Source of the DNA: Emmonsiellopsis sp. PD_33
Lineage: Eukaryota; Ascomycota; Eurotiomycetes; Onygenales; Ajellomycetaceae
Assembly (NCBI GenBank): GCA_032988165.1
Contig: JANTQF010000143.1
Coordinates: 20,986 to 84,985 of the forward strand
Length of the DNA stretch: 64,000 nt
Direction of reading: 5' to 3'
The translations under genes were made by a program, and so were the position numbers. Below, piece by piece: positions 48,232-59,730 of this stretch; position 1 is the stretch's first letter; each line of letters begins with the position of its first letter. The notes under the pieces were generated by a model that was not told the origin of the DNA, did not search any database, and saw only the letters and a program-made list of their open reading frames with translations.

Positions 48232-48701
48232 GAATGTAGATGGATGTTGTGTGCGCTGGTGTTCTCGTCCCTTGATTTACCTGTCCACTAGGTACTACTA
48301 TTTTTTTCATACCCTCCCTCCGCCTGGAAATATGATCTATATCGGTATATTATCCGCTACCAATTCTCCATGGAGATAACATAGAGAGAAGACATTGAAA
48401 TATGGTTTGAATTAAGACAGCCATCTATATAAACAGCTTATATCACTCTTATCCTCACTCTTTAGTCGCGTTGTTGACCTTAGACAACTTCTCTTCCCCT
48501 CTTTTTTTCATTTATATCATCTTTTTATATGTGTATTGGTGACCACAATGTCGGCTTTTCCAGTTAAAAGAACCATCACAAGGTAGCAAAGCAAAACCAA
48601 ACAGCTGGAAGAAATGGAAAAGCTGAGAAATAGACATAAATCGTCCCGTCACATAACAAGTATACTCCCTTCAACCCGTCTAAGCTAGCTAACCAACCCC
48701 T
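48232..48701. other. convergent 3' region of TOP3 and ThrRS
   Basis: A 470-bp AT-rich spacer between convergent stops. No coding potential was found. Confidence 0.5.
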
Positions 48702-51250
48702 CTACAGTTCGTTAACAAGACGACGCTCCTTCCGGAGAGCCCGCAGCTTGACTCTGGCCTCTTCAAGCGGAACAAGGCTGCCCTTGGCTTGCGAGCTAGG
48801 ATCATCACGGTTGCGAATATTCAAGGAGCGGGATTCCTTCTCCTGAGCACCGACGACTATTTGAATAACAAAAGTATGTTAGTAAAGAGTTTTGATCGAT
48901 GCAGGAAAACAAATGATGAAATACTTACCGAAAATAAAGTTATACTGCGCAATCTGGCCAGTGCGGATCTTCTTCTGCATCGTGTTGCCGCCGATGTCGA
49001 TATCAACGTTCAACTTGTCTCCTCGGAGAATCTGCTGAAGTTCCTCGACGTAGTCGTTGACAGCGGGCATGACGGGGACAATTAAGATCTGACGTGGGCT
49101 AAGCCAAAATGGCCATTTACCACCAAAGTGCTCGATGATGATTCCGAAGAACCGCTCGAAACTGCCAATGATAGCACGGTGAATCATGACGGGGCGAGCA
49201 CGTCCAGGGCCGGGTTCGCTGCTGGTGGCGGGTGGAGCATCTGGGTTGGCGGCATCTCCGGCTGGTTTGTCGGCAGGCTTCTCTGCCGGCTTCTCCGCAG
49301 CCTTTTGTTTTCCAGCTACCTCGCCGGTCATGTACTCGAGCTGGAAGTTGGAGGGCAATTGATAGTCGAGCTGAATGGTAGCACACTGGAATTCTCTCTT
49401 CAATGCATCCTGGATTGTGATATCGATTTTGGGGCCGTAGAAAGCTCCATCACCCTCATCAAGCTCCCAGTCGTTGCCCTTGAAATTGTTCAGTGCCTTG
49501 CGGAGCTGTTCCTCGGCAAAGTCCCAGGTCTCGAGTTTGCCCATGTACTTTTCCGGTCGGGTAGACAGCTTCAGCTTGAAGCTGAATCCAAATAGCCCGT
49601 AAATGGACTTGAGGAAATCGAAGAGACCCTCGATTTCTTGCGTGAGCTAGAATACAGTTAGTTGGGGTATTTTTGGCCAAGCTGGTGATATACGGACCTG
49701 GTCCTCGGTACAGAAGATGTGGGTATCATCCTGCTGGAACTTCCGCACTCTGGTCAATCCATGGAGAGCACCAGAGGCCTCATTCCGATGCAACACACCA
49801 AAATCTGCCATCCGAATGGGCAGCTCCCGGTAGCTTCGTTCCCTGTGTCCGAACATGACGCAATGTCCAGGGCAATTCATAGGTTTCAATGCCCAGGTCC
49901 TCTTCTCGATATCAAGCTTGAACATATCGTCCTTGTAATGTTGCCAATGACCGGATGTCTTCCAGATACCGACATCGTACATATTTGGGGATTGGACTTC
50001 TTGGTAACCGCGTTTGCGATACTCCGTGCGGAGCAGTTTTTGCAAGGAGTTGAAGATTTTTGTGCCGTTGGGGAGCAAAAAGGGACATCCGGGAGAAACA
50101 TCGTCGAAGAAGAACAAGTCCTGATCCTTGCCAATCCGGAGGTGGTTACGCTTTTCTGCCTCCTCAAGGAATTTCAGGTGCTCCTGCATTTGCTTCTTAT
50201 CGGGGAAAGCAACACCACGTATCCGTTGGAGGGTGTCGTTGGATTGATCGCCAAGGAAGTAGGCGGATGAATTCTAGAGCTGTTAATATCCAACCCTTCA
50301 AGGGTAATGAATGTTGTACACACCTGCATAATTTTCATAGTCTTTATCTTTCCAGTGTTCTGGATGTGAGGACCTCTGCAAAGATCGACCAGGGTACCAC
50401 ATCGATACACGGTGCTGCTCTCGCCTTCGACGAGGTTGTTGATATAGTGCAACTTGTACTTGCTGTACGCAAACATCTTCTTCAGATTCTCCTTCGAAAC
50501 TTCGAGACGATCAAACGATTGTTTTTCCTTGAAAATTCGAGAAGATTTTGAGTCAAGCGATGGCCAGTCGGTCTCCTTCACAACTTGACTATGAGGTTGT
50601 AAGCATCAGGTGTACCCATATTATAAGGAAAAATTGGAGGCTAGCACATACCCTGGTTGCAAGGCCATATCGTAGAAGAATCCCTGGGCTGTTGGCGGAC
50701 CATGAGAGAGCAAACAGCCATAGTGACACTCGCAAGCCTCTCCGAGAACGTGGGCACTGGAATGCCAGAAAACTTCTCTGCCCTCGAGTGAGTCAAAGGG
50801 GAGAAAGGTAACTCTGCAGTCGCGCTCCAATGGTCTGTCCAAATCCCACAGTTCCTTGCCGTCGAGCTTCGCAATGACGACATTGGAGCTGATCTCCTTG
50901 GGGATATCTCTCAAAAACGAGCCTGGAGTGGTTTCCCACGCCTTGCCAATGACGGTGGAGGGGTTCGAGTTGCCGATGTCGATGACAACATTGATGTCGA
51001 AGCGGGGCTTGTGTTTTAATTCTTCGTCGTGTTTCTGCTTAAGCTCCTCGAACAGGTTATTGCGCTCAATGATAAAATCGGGCAGAGGCGCCTCGGGGGC
51101 GGCGTCGGGCTTCTTCGACTTGGGCTTCGCAGCCTTCTGCGGAGGCGGGGCACTGGCGTCGGAGGGGGCAGAGGCGTCCATGGCGGGGCGGTGAGGAAGG
51201 GCGGATTGCGGGCTGGCAGGGCTTGGGGTATTCGCGCTATCTTGGCCCAT
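48702..51250 (-). CDS. THS1: cytosolic threonyl-tRNA synthetase
   Basis: Minus strand, exons 51250-50652, 50588-50324, 50273-49698, 49646-48929 and 48856-48702, encoding 770 aa. The enzyme charges tRNA-Thr and edits mis-charged serine. A Pro/Ala/Ser-rich N-terminal tail precedes a TGS domain (about 100-170). The editing domain carries VFWHSSAHVLGEA, and the class II core has motif 2 near TRVRKFQQDDTHIFC and motif 3 in RAIIGSFERFFGIIIEHFGGKWPFWLSPRQ. The C-terminus is the alpha/beta anticodon-binding domain, ending ALRKERRLVNEL. A Lys/Pro/Ala repeat of about 35 residues (AAEKPAEKPADKPAG) is inserted just before motif 3. The start could also be the Met at 51182; neither N-terminus looks mitochondrial. 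It shares a 253-bp divergent promoter with GAR1. Confidence 0.95.
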
Positions 51251-51503
51251 GGCGGCGTCCAGCTGGGCAGCACAGCGGGGTCGTGGAGGAGCGGCAATGA
51301 GGTGGTGATTGTGGTGGTTGTTTTGTCTCCCCCTCCTCGCTTTAAGTTTGATATTCGATGTCAAATTGCTCCAAGGCGGTGAGTCACGTGCTTCCGTTTT
51401 TTGCTCCCACCAATTTTGTCTCGAAGGGAGCTCCACACATCAAAAAGTCTCGACACCGGCCATTTTGCTGCTCTCAACCCCCCGTCAACACTCTCCAGCA
51501 GCC
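51251..51503. promoter_or_regulatory. divergent promoter of ThrRS and GAR1
   Basis: The 253-bp spacer between two translation and ribosome-biogenesis genes must serve both. It includes GAGTCACGTG near 51379, an E-box-type CACGTG next to GAGTCA. Shared control of two growth-linked genes is plausible but not shown. Confidence 0.5.
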
Positions 51504-52429
51504 ATGTCGTTCAGAGGAGGCAGTCGAGGCCGCGGCTTCGGAACCGGCGCCAACCGCGGTGGCAGCTTTGGTGGTCGTGGTGGTGGTACGTTGACGCTGC
51601 GGATTCTGTGTGCTGGGAGACCAAAATGATTAACTTTTTCATTCGCAGGACGAGGCGGTTTCCAGCAATCGTTCGGCCCTCCAGCTTCGGTATTGGGTGA
51701 GTGCCGAGTCTTTTGATCAGCGTTGAGCTCTGAGCAGAAAGCTGACTTGCAGTAGAAATGGGTTCTTTCGTCCACGCTTGCGAAGGTGAAATGGTTTGCG
51801 AATCCATCAACCCGAAAATCCCCTACTTCAATGCGCCGATATATCTGGAGAACAAGGTACGAACGTCGACGTCCTCCGGCCTATTGAGAGGAGAACATGG
51901 TTTAATATGTGTTGTGCGCGCGTTAGACTCCCGTCGGAAAAGTTGACGAAGTCCTCGGCCCTATCAACCAAGTCTACTTCACGATAAAGCCCCAGGAAGG
52001 AATCGTCGCCACTTCGTTCAAGACCGGCGACAAGTTCTATATCGGAGGAGATAAACTACTGCCATTGGAGAAGTATGTGATATGTCTGACCCGTATTTTG
52101 GGCTGTTCGCTAATATGACTCTAGATTCTTGCCCAAGCCTAAGCCACCTCCAGGTAACCCAATATCCAATTCCAAGATACCCATAACCTCATTTCTGACC
52201 ATATTTAGGAGTCTCGAAGCCAAAGAGGGCCGGTGGTGCCGGACGCGGAGCTGCGCGCGGCGGTTTCGGAGGCCGGGGTGGTGGCCGTGGAGGAGGAAGA
52301 GGCGCACCCAGGGGCCGGGGCGGCTTCGGCGGACGGGGAGGAGGAGGACGCGGTGGTTCAAGAGGCGGCTTCTCTTCCCGCGGTGGTTCCCGGGGAGGCT
52401 CGCGGGGTGGATTCCAGAGACGTGGATAG
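51504..52429 (+). CDS. GAR1: H/ACA snoRNP protein Gar1
   Basis: Six exons, 51504-51585, 51649-51696, 51753-51856, 51927-52072, 52125-52153 and 52209-52429, encode 209 aa. Gar1 joins Cbf5, Nop10 and Nhp2 in nucleolar H/ACA particles that pseudouridylate rRNA. An N-terminal Gly/Arg-rich arm is followed by the Gar1 beta-barrel core (FVHACEGEMVCESINPKIPYFNAPIYLENK, then VGKVDEVLGPINQVYFTIKP and FYIGGDKLLPLEKFLP). A long C-terminal GGRGGGRGG-type tail, typical for RNA and methyl-arginine contacts, ends in QRRG. Five introns in a 630-nt coding region is a high density. The ATG matches the conserved MSFRGG start. Confidence 0.96.
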
Positions 52430-52840
52430 ATGGGGTTTTCCGTTGGCGTTATGGAGCAAATTGCGGTGGTTTTTTTTCCTACCTAGCTAACTACTGTGTC
52501 GATTTATTACCAAAAGATATGCTTTGTATTTCTGTTATTTAAGGCAATGTGGCTCTGTAGATTAGTACTCGATTGGAAGATACAATTATGCATTCATTCA
52601 TCCCTCCATTATTTTTGTGAATATATATCCGGAATGTGGCTGTGAGGCCAAGGCTGGGATTTTGGCTTTTGGCTTTGGCTAACTTAAATTTATGACGAAA
52701 TGTCTCCTGCACCACCAAGAGCAACATCCTCAACATTACTTATTCCCACTTCTGCCCACTCCCCTCCGCCCACCACCCCAACCGCCTCTCCTTTCTTGTA
52801 TCTTGGGTAATCGTTGTATTCGCCATTTCTCCTTCCCTCC
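52430..52840. promoter_or_regulatory. intergenic: GAR1 3' flank and CHO1 promoter
   Basis: A 411-bp gap between two + genes, ending in a C-rich leader before the CHO1 ATG. The phrase TTTTGGCTTT is repeated near 52660-52680. No gene; the small frames are chance. Confidence 0.45.
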
Positions 52841-54012
52841 ATGTCGAGAAGAAGTTCCGCCGCCCCCAGCCCAGCGGGCAGCGAGGCCGCCAACGACGCC
52901 AGGACCAGCAAAACGCGCGGTGAGAGCTTGCCCCAACGCAACGTCACTCGGCCTCAAGAATCTGCAGCTGATATATCTCGTCCAGGCCAAGACAAGCAGA
53001 AGACGCTGCTCTCGGCGGACATGGGCCATTTCAGCCTGGTCAGGTCAGTCAGTCCATGCTGGGGATATTTTTCTCTTCGTTCTTCTTTTTTTCCCACCGC
53101 TGTTTCTAGAGAGCATGTGATTGACTAACATTGATGGAATTATACAAAACAGGGCACTTCACCTGGCCGACCTGGTCACTGAATTGAATGGTATGAGCAG
53201 CCTCTGTATTCCTCTGCGTCACTGGGCGGTTTTGACTAACTGGTTGTTGTGCGCGATGTAGGATTCTGCGGAGGCAAGTTTGATATATCCTATCCACCAT
53301 TTACCTTCCCTTCCCTCCTACTAATACCCATTGTCCAGTCATGTCCGTCTTCTCGTCGATGCGATACTGCCTAGGCGACACGACCCAATATCGGGATTTA
53401 TGGATAGCTCTGTCGTTTATGCCATTTGGACTATTCTTCGATTTCATGGACGGGAAAATCGCCAGATGGCGGAGAAAGTCCTCGTTGATGGGCCAGGAGC
53501 TCGACTCGCTGGCTGATCTGGTATGTTACATGCACGCACTCACGTCTTCCTACCCGGAAGCCTTAATTTTGCAATCCGGGGCTCCAGAGATACAATACAA
53601 ATAATTAAAAAAAAAATACTCACCCATCTACCCCCTAACCCAGATCTCCTTCGGCGTCGCCCCCGCCGCCGCCGCCTTCGCCATCGGAATCCGCACGCCC
53701 GTCGACCACCTCTTCCTCACCTTCTTCGTGCTCTGCGGCCTAACCCGCCTCGCCCGCTTCAACGTCACCGTCGCCACGCTGCCCAAAGACGGCACGGGCA
53801 AAGCGCAGTACTTCGAGGGCACCCCGATCCCGACGACGCTCGGCATTGCGGCCATCATGGCGTACTGGGTGTCGCAGGACTGGATTCTGGATGCCATACC
53901 GCTCGGTGTAGTGGGTGCCGGCACGTCGTTTGAGTTCCATCCTGTTGTTGGCATGTTTGTGCTGCATGGGTGTTTGATGGTTAGTCGGACGATACACATT
54001 CCGAAGCCGTGA
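52841..54012 (+). CDS. CHO1: CDP-diacylglycerol-serine O-phosphatidyltransferase (PS synthase)
   Basis: Five exons, 52841-53043, 53153-53190, 53262-53273, 53339-53520 and 53644-54012, encode 267 aa. The enzyme makes phosphatidylserine from CDP-diacylglycerol and serine in the ER membrane. The CDP-alcohol phosphotransferase motif DGX2ARX8GX3DX3D is complete: Asp122, Gly123, Ala126, Arg127, Gly136, Asp140 and Asp144. The hydrophobic helices, FEGTPIPTT and the end MVSRTIHIPKP are family-typical. Exon 3 is a 12-nt micro-exon needed to make NGFCGVMSVFSS. The intron after it (53274-53338) starts with GC (GCAAGT) rather than GT. The N-terminal 60 residues are Ser/Arg-rich and probably disordered and cytosolic, as in yeast Cho1, which is regulated there by phosphorylation. 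Its length is close to yeast Cho1 (276 aa). Confidence 0.94.
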
Positions 54013-57000
54013 GGTGAATGTGGATATGATATAGGAGGGGATATTTTTGAATGATATAATAAAACGTATCGAAATGGGGGGGATGATGAGGGTGAGGAAT
54101 AGGGTGTTTATGCGGGAACATGATAACAGTACAAACCAGCAAGAAAAGAAAGAAAAAGTTTCATACGGTCATGAAAGGGAAAAAAGCAAGGGAGGGATTC
54201 TCTTTTTTTGTTTTTTTGTTTTTTGTGTGTTTAATTCTCAGAATACCGCACCGTTTCGGATGGCCACCGTTGGGGTTTTTTTGCTACACGAGTACCTTTG
54301 CTGCTGCTTGACTTCCGCTTTTTTTTTTTCCCTACTTGTTTTACTTAGATGTTTGGGAATTGATTGCGCTGTGTGCTTGGGTTGGGGGGATTGAGGGGGG
54401 TGTAGCGGTGAATTGTGCTCGAAGGGTATATCTCCTCTATCTATATATAATCTCCAATGGATTTATGCAGACGGGCTTTTATTCCCATTCATTCTCTTCT
54501 ACGATCTCCTTCCTACAGTCGTTTATTTTTTATTCTTATCTTTTCCCCTATATTCATTCATTCATTCATTCCGCCACTCAGAGGGGAATAGCCATACATA
54601 TATCTTGTTGGATACCATGGAATCAGTCCTTCACTTCTATCTGTCTATCCAGACCAAACAAACACACACGTATCAATCTTCACAGCTTCCCCTGCCTCCT
54701 TCCTCTCAACTGGCCCCATGCCACTATAGGCGCGAGACTTGAACTTAACTGCCAATTCAATTCCACCTGGAACCCCTGGGCCCCATCCACATCCTTTATA
54801 AACCCCAACAGTCATCGCTTATCATGCATATATCTCATGAGCAATAAGGAGGAAGGAATAGCAATCATCAACTCAAAAAATATTCATTGTCGTCAGTCAT
54901 ATATCCCATCCACACATAGTATTTTAGGTAAAAGAAGAAATCTAAAAGTCTTGATGGTATGGAGTCCCATGATGAAAATGCATTTATAAAAGTGAAGTGG
55001 TTAATCACTGCCCAGCACTAAACCCCTGAATGGAAGCTGGGTTTTATATGTAATTGATCACTGGTGTCTGCGATATTAAAAGGAATGAATGTGGATGAAT
55101 GTACAGAAGATGCAGAGCCTCCTGTAAATTAGATTTACAATGTAATGCTATCTTGAAGATGGTAAAAAGGGGAAGGGGAAGGGGAAGGGGGAAGGTATGG
55201 GTAGACAGCCAGATAAAATAATCTGGTTAAGAACAGCATAATAAACCAAGAAAGCAAGAGGGAATAACTACGCTATAAAAAGAAGTTAAGTAACAACCTG
55301 AGTTCTCCTCCTATTATTTACATCAAGGATGGAAAAGTCCATACATTTACACCAACCTGCCTGCTTAATGTTTAGACGGGAAGAGATGGAACATTATGGG
55401 TCTGTTAGAAGAAATATACCCAAGAAATATTAAGCAACATGCATACTCTATCACATCAGAATCAATTGAGAGCCAGCGGTCGACGTCCACGTATTTCTGG
55501 TGTGATTCCGCTGCTACTATGTATGGTTCAGCCACATCTAGATATCTGTCGGGGGGATTACCCCGCCCTGGGAGATATGTACAAACTGATATGTAGAAAG
55601 CGCAGAATGCTCATCACGGTTTTTGCTATAATACTGCGTAAATTTGAGCCTTTTATTTTGTGTTTTTTAAGGCCGATTTCATCCATTCATTAGTTTGTTC
55701 ATTGGTTCGTTCGTTCGATTCGTCGTTCAGTGGTCTCATCGTCAAAGTGAAGAGATGCCTAATGGCAAGATTGTTAGGTTAAAAGTTTTAAAAAAAATCA
55801 TTAATCTATCAATTTCTCTTGAAAGTAGTTAAATAGTTAATCATCGGAACCTCAATCTCTCTCATAAAGTTGAATACGCATATGAGAATGATATCCCCAC
55901 CCCATCATTATCACCACCACCATCACCATCACCACCACCATCACCATCAACAACAACAAAAATAACCCTCCCCATTCAAACCTCCATCCCCAAACCCCAC
56001 CCCCACAAATAACATTCTTCAAACCTCATCCATGCCCCTCCAGTCAAATGCCCCCCCCCATTCCCAAACCAATCAACACCCCAAACCCTTCCAGCGACAA
56101 GGATCCCATTTCCAAATTCCCAGCCCGATGCAAGATTTCGATCATCATCGTCGTCAGATCATAGGATTGTATGAGGACATGACATGTAACTGCACATCTG
56201 CAGATCAATTCTTCATTCAACTCAAACCAACCCCGCGTGCGCGGCCGCCAGTTGTTCTTCCACAGGCTACGGACAGCGCAGCCAGCACATGTGTGAAACT
56301 GTTGATCAAACTGGAAAATGGGGCGCTTTTTTGCCCCGCCAGAGAAGGAAAGGGGAGGGGTTTTTTTTTCTCGAAGGGGTGTTTAGATAAATAGGTAGAT
56401 TAGTTCATATTAGTTCATATTAGTTAAAATTTGGGGAGGATGGTTACTTATTTATTTACATAGGGATGGGGAGTGATATTTGTTGAGATGCTGCATATTT
56501 AACAACCATATCATCCATTGTATATCATCGTCCCCGATGAACTAGGAGAATGATGAATTTTGGCCCCTCAAAGAAAAGGTAGCTGAACATTGGATAATCA
56601 TGCAAGTGGTCGTCAGTATTTGGTCTTTAGCTGGCTGTTTCTTTCATCTAGCCAGGACGGCGACTACTAATAAATACATAGATAATGGAATAGAAGGAGA
56701 CTGATATCCGGTGGTATACAGTGGTTCTAGGATGATCTTATTTTCGTCAATCAGTCAAAGTCAGTAGCGCCCGTTTCCTTGTCGTGGACATGTCCATAGG
56801 GAGGGTATGTAGGGCGTAGGCGCTTCGAAGAATGCATATCTGGCTGGCATGGCGCTTAATAAATATTCTTGCTTAACTAACCAACTAACCAACTGTTGAC
56901 TCGAGTCGAGAGGAAGTATTCGAGAGGGCGGGGCGAAAGTTGATATGAGTTTCGAGATTGGAGGTTACCTGCACTTTTGGTGAAGGAGCGTGGTGGATGG

Positions 57001-57780
57001 TTGATATTTGATGCCATTGATATGGCTTCTGGCAAGATGGAACATGCGCCCGTATGCAAAATGAAGAATAGTTCTATGACTATATCTGGCCAGTGTCTAT
57101 CCTGCTCATTGTTCACTAAAAATTGTGTCGTTTGTTAGTGCAAAGTATTTGGATATGTCCATACCCTTAGGTCCCCCCTCAACGAAATGTTAACCAGGCC
57201 TGCCCTAACCAATCTCCTTCTACTATTATTACCATTCGGATGAACTCTTTGCATGGTCGGAGATCCATTGGATGCTGAGAATCAGGAACATTTAAGAATA
57301 TCCCAAAGACTCGTCATCCTCTCTTGGACATGCAGTTGATGGTTGATAAAAAGCTTTGAATGCATGCTTCTATGCATCGGACGGGGTCCAGATTCTCACC
57401 TCAGACGCTTAACGGAGGCGGGCTGGGGAACTTGGAAGGCAAAGAAACAGTCTTTTTACATTGCCGTCCAAGAGTCCGAGACAGCGGATATCGAAGCTAA
57501 GCATGCATGTCTATGATGGACGGATTGGCAACAAGAAAATACGCTGACGTGGTGTCCAGCGTGGGCCTGCCACTGCAGTGGCCTGGTGAATCAAGGGAAA
57601 ATCGTTTCCGAGGCTAGTCAGGGATGTCGTCAAGGAATGACGCGCGAAAGAACATGCCTGGAACCATGACAGTCGAGGTTTGGAGATAAAGGGGACTGCG
57701 AGGGTTGTTTAAGACAAGCAATATAATTGTCGACTGGGGTTAGATAAGCTGTTTGTTAGGTTTCCCGTGCCTGATCGGTG
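54013..57780. other. gene-free region, left part
   Basis: About 3.8 kb without a convincing gene. It holds a short TTCA repeat near 54553-54570, a GGGGAA repeat near 55170-55190, and a CATCAC/CACCAC microsatellite at about 55905-55955. The composition is AT-rich with CpG present, so it does not look like the decayed LINE. Several frames of 60-210 codons cross it, but their peptides are low-complexity or resemble nothing known. A long non-coding transcript or a very extended upstream region of the WSC-domain gene is possible, not shown. Confidence 0.45.
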
Positions 57781-59730
57781 GCATGTGTAAATTGTCCAAC
57801 GAGGCGAAAATGTGCCTTGGAAAGGTGAGAATCGAACGAGGCCTGTTTCTTGAAATTCAGGCCAACAATGAGATTAAGTTCAGCAGCATTTAATCACGGA
57901 ACTCGTCGGTGAGGGGATACTGATGCCACGGCCGGACTCTTTACCATTATCCATCCCAGGCGGAGTGAACCTTAGGATCTGCCAACATGAAACAGCGTCT
58001 GGGTGGTATTTTCGCTGTCAGATGCAAACAGCCAAATCTGAGGAAGCCGCCAACCAAGCGCTTTTCCTGTGCAAGGGAATACAACGCCATACGGGCACAT
58101 ACATACCTTGCAACGATACGTGACAATCGTAGGAAAGACAAGGGCAGCCTCGGGCAAAAATACAAACACAGAACAAAACAGCAAATGAAACACCCCCGTT
58201 ATTCGCCAGATTGTCAGGAGGCAAACTGTGGCCGTGTCCAAGGCTCAGAGGCCAATAGGGCGTGCTCATTGGCTGCAGCGATCCACCAAGGCCCAGGGAT
58301 AAAAACCTGGATTCTCAACGCTTGGTTCCGCTTGAGTTTAGGGCCGAGCAGGAGCGGAGCCCGCCTTGCTCCCGTTGGCTGCTAGCCCAGGGGTCGCGGG
58401 CAAAATGGAGCCAGCGAAGTGCCAAGCTGTGGCGTCGTATTTTACTGCTTCTCCTCGCAGCGGGTAAGTTTGGCGTACTGGCAGCACTCGCCTGTTTCCG
58501 CCAAAACCGGCAAAGGATAGTGATTTCTTTGTCAGTTCTCAGTATGGAGTATGGACGATGGATAAGGGTCGTTTCTGGGTAGGAGATGACGACAAGGGAG
58601 AGGAATCGGGGGGCAGGGCGGCCAGGCGTGGTACTGAAGAGATGACCTGTTTCCCCAAGCAGCGTGTCCATGGGCTTAATTCGAATCACAGACGCGCCTT
58701 GTTAGGTGGTTCGACGCTTGGGGGCGAGTGCAGAGCAGAGCACGACGTCACATGAAGGAGCAGGGCGAATGGGTTGTCAAAGAATCGAGAGGCCTGCGAC
58801 GGCGGTTGGTGCCACCACACATGCCGTGGCACGCCCAGGTCTCTGGCTGGGGTTTCTTTGGCAGCAACAGCCAGCCGGCCAGCCAGCAAGGGATCCAGAC
58901 GCTTTGTCTTGCAGAGAAAGAGTCAAAGAATTGGAGTCTGGGGCATAGCTACAAAAAGAAGTGAAGTGGTTGAAGTGTGAAGACAAGTTAAGGTTGGCGT
59001 GCCTGGCTGACTCAGCCGGAGCGACATTCCGTTTCGGGTACTGTGTTTACCATACGTACGGTACATACGGTACATACCATACATACGATACCTCGTCTAA
59101 ACCGCCCAAGAATTCCCCATCCAGCCTGTTCTTCTTCCAACGTCGTCGTCCTCCATCCAACTCCTCACGCTCTTTTCGACTCCATCCCCCCGTCTGCTAT
59201 CCCACCCGCTCTCTTGTGGGCTGCTGTCGACTCGCTACGTCGTCTTCCTGCCTGTGTCTTGCTGTCTCGCCCGCTCTCCCACGCTCACGTTCCTTTGCCC
59301 CGGCTGCTGCCGCCAGATTATAGGGGGTGAGCCTTTTCCCTTCCCCACCCACCTGGCTCCATTGTCCCCCGTCGCCGCTCGCTTCTCCCTATCATCCACC
59401 TCAGCCCGCGACCACTTCCACCAAATTCTGCTTCTCGATCCCCCTATTGACTCTCAGAGCCGTGTTTAGATCTGCTACCTGCCGTTTCGTCACCTTCACG
59501 CGAGACCCAGCCGCCGCTTCGATGGTGAATTGTTGAGGGAAGCCACGGAGATAAGAGAGAGAGAGAAACCCAGATCTCGCATTCCATCGGGCTGCGAGGT
59601 AGGATAGGAAGGGGACCTCCATTGGACAAAGGATAGAGTCCTCGTTCAATACCTGCTGGCCGGTTATCGACCCGAATCTTCGTCTTCGCTCCTGTTATAC
59701 GTCATCCGAATCCCTCGCACACCACCCAAA
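57781..59730 (+). promoter_or_regulatory. probable promoter and long leader of the WSC-domain gene
   Basis: The 1.95 kb before the WSC-domain ATG changes character stepwise. Up to about 59030 it is mixed sequence that includes CTGACTCAGC near 59007, a TGACTCA AP-1/Gcn4-type site. At 59048-59096 there is a cluster of TACATACGG/CCATACATAC units. From 59100 to 59480 it is strongly pyrimidine-rich, as in fungal promoters and 5' leaders. Long leaders with upstream ATGs are common for signalling genes in fungi, but transcription start sites cannot be read here. Confidence 0.4.
59048..59096. repeat. TACATACGG-type short repeat cluster
   Basis: Within 49 bp the units CATACGTACGGTACATACGG and TACATACCATACATACGATAC alternate. 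They include inverted pairs (CCATACGTACGG is nearly self-complementary). It lies about 640 bp upstream of the WSC-domain ATG, just left of the pyrimidine tract. This could be a multiple binding site or simple-sequence expansion. Confidence 0.55.

Noticed and set aside
55905..55955. CATCAC/CACCAC run as a His-rich coding segment
   Set aside because: No long frame with other features surrounds it; it behaves as a microsatellite in non-coding DNA.
57800..57860. Possible tRNA: a TTCGATT-like T-loop on the minus strand near 57832
   Set aside because: The bases around the loop do not form a five-pair T-stem, and no acceptor or anticodon stem fits at the right distance.
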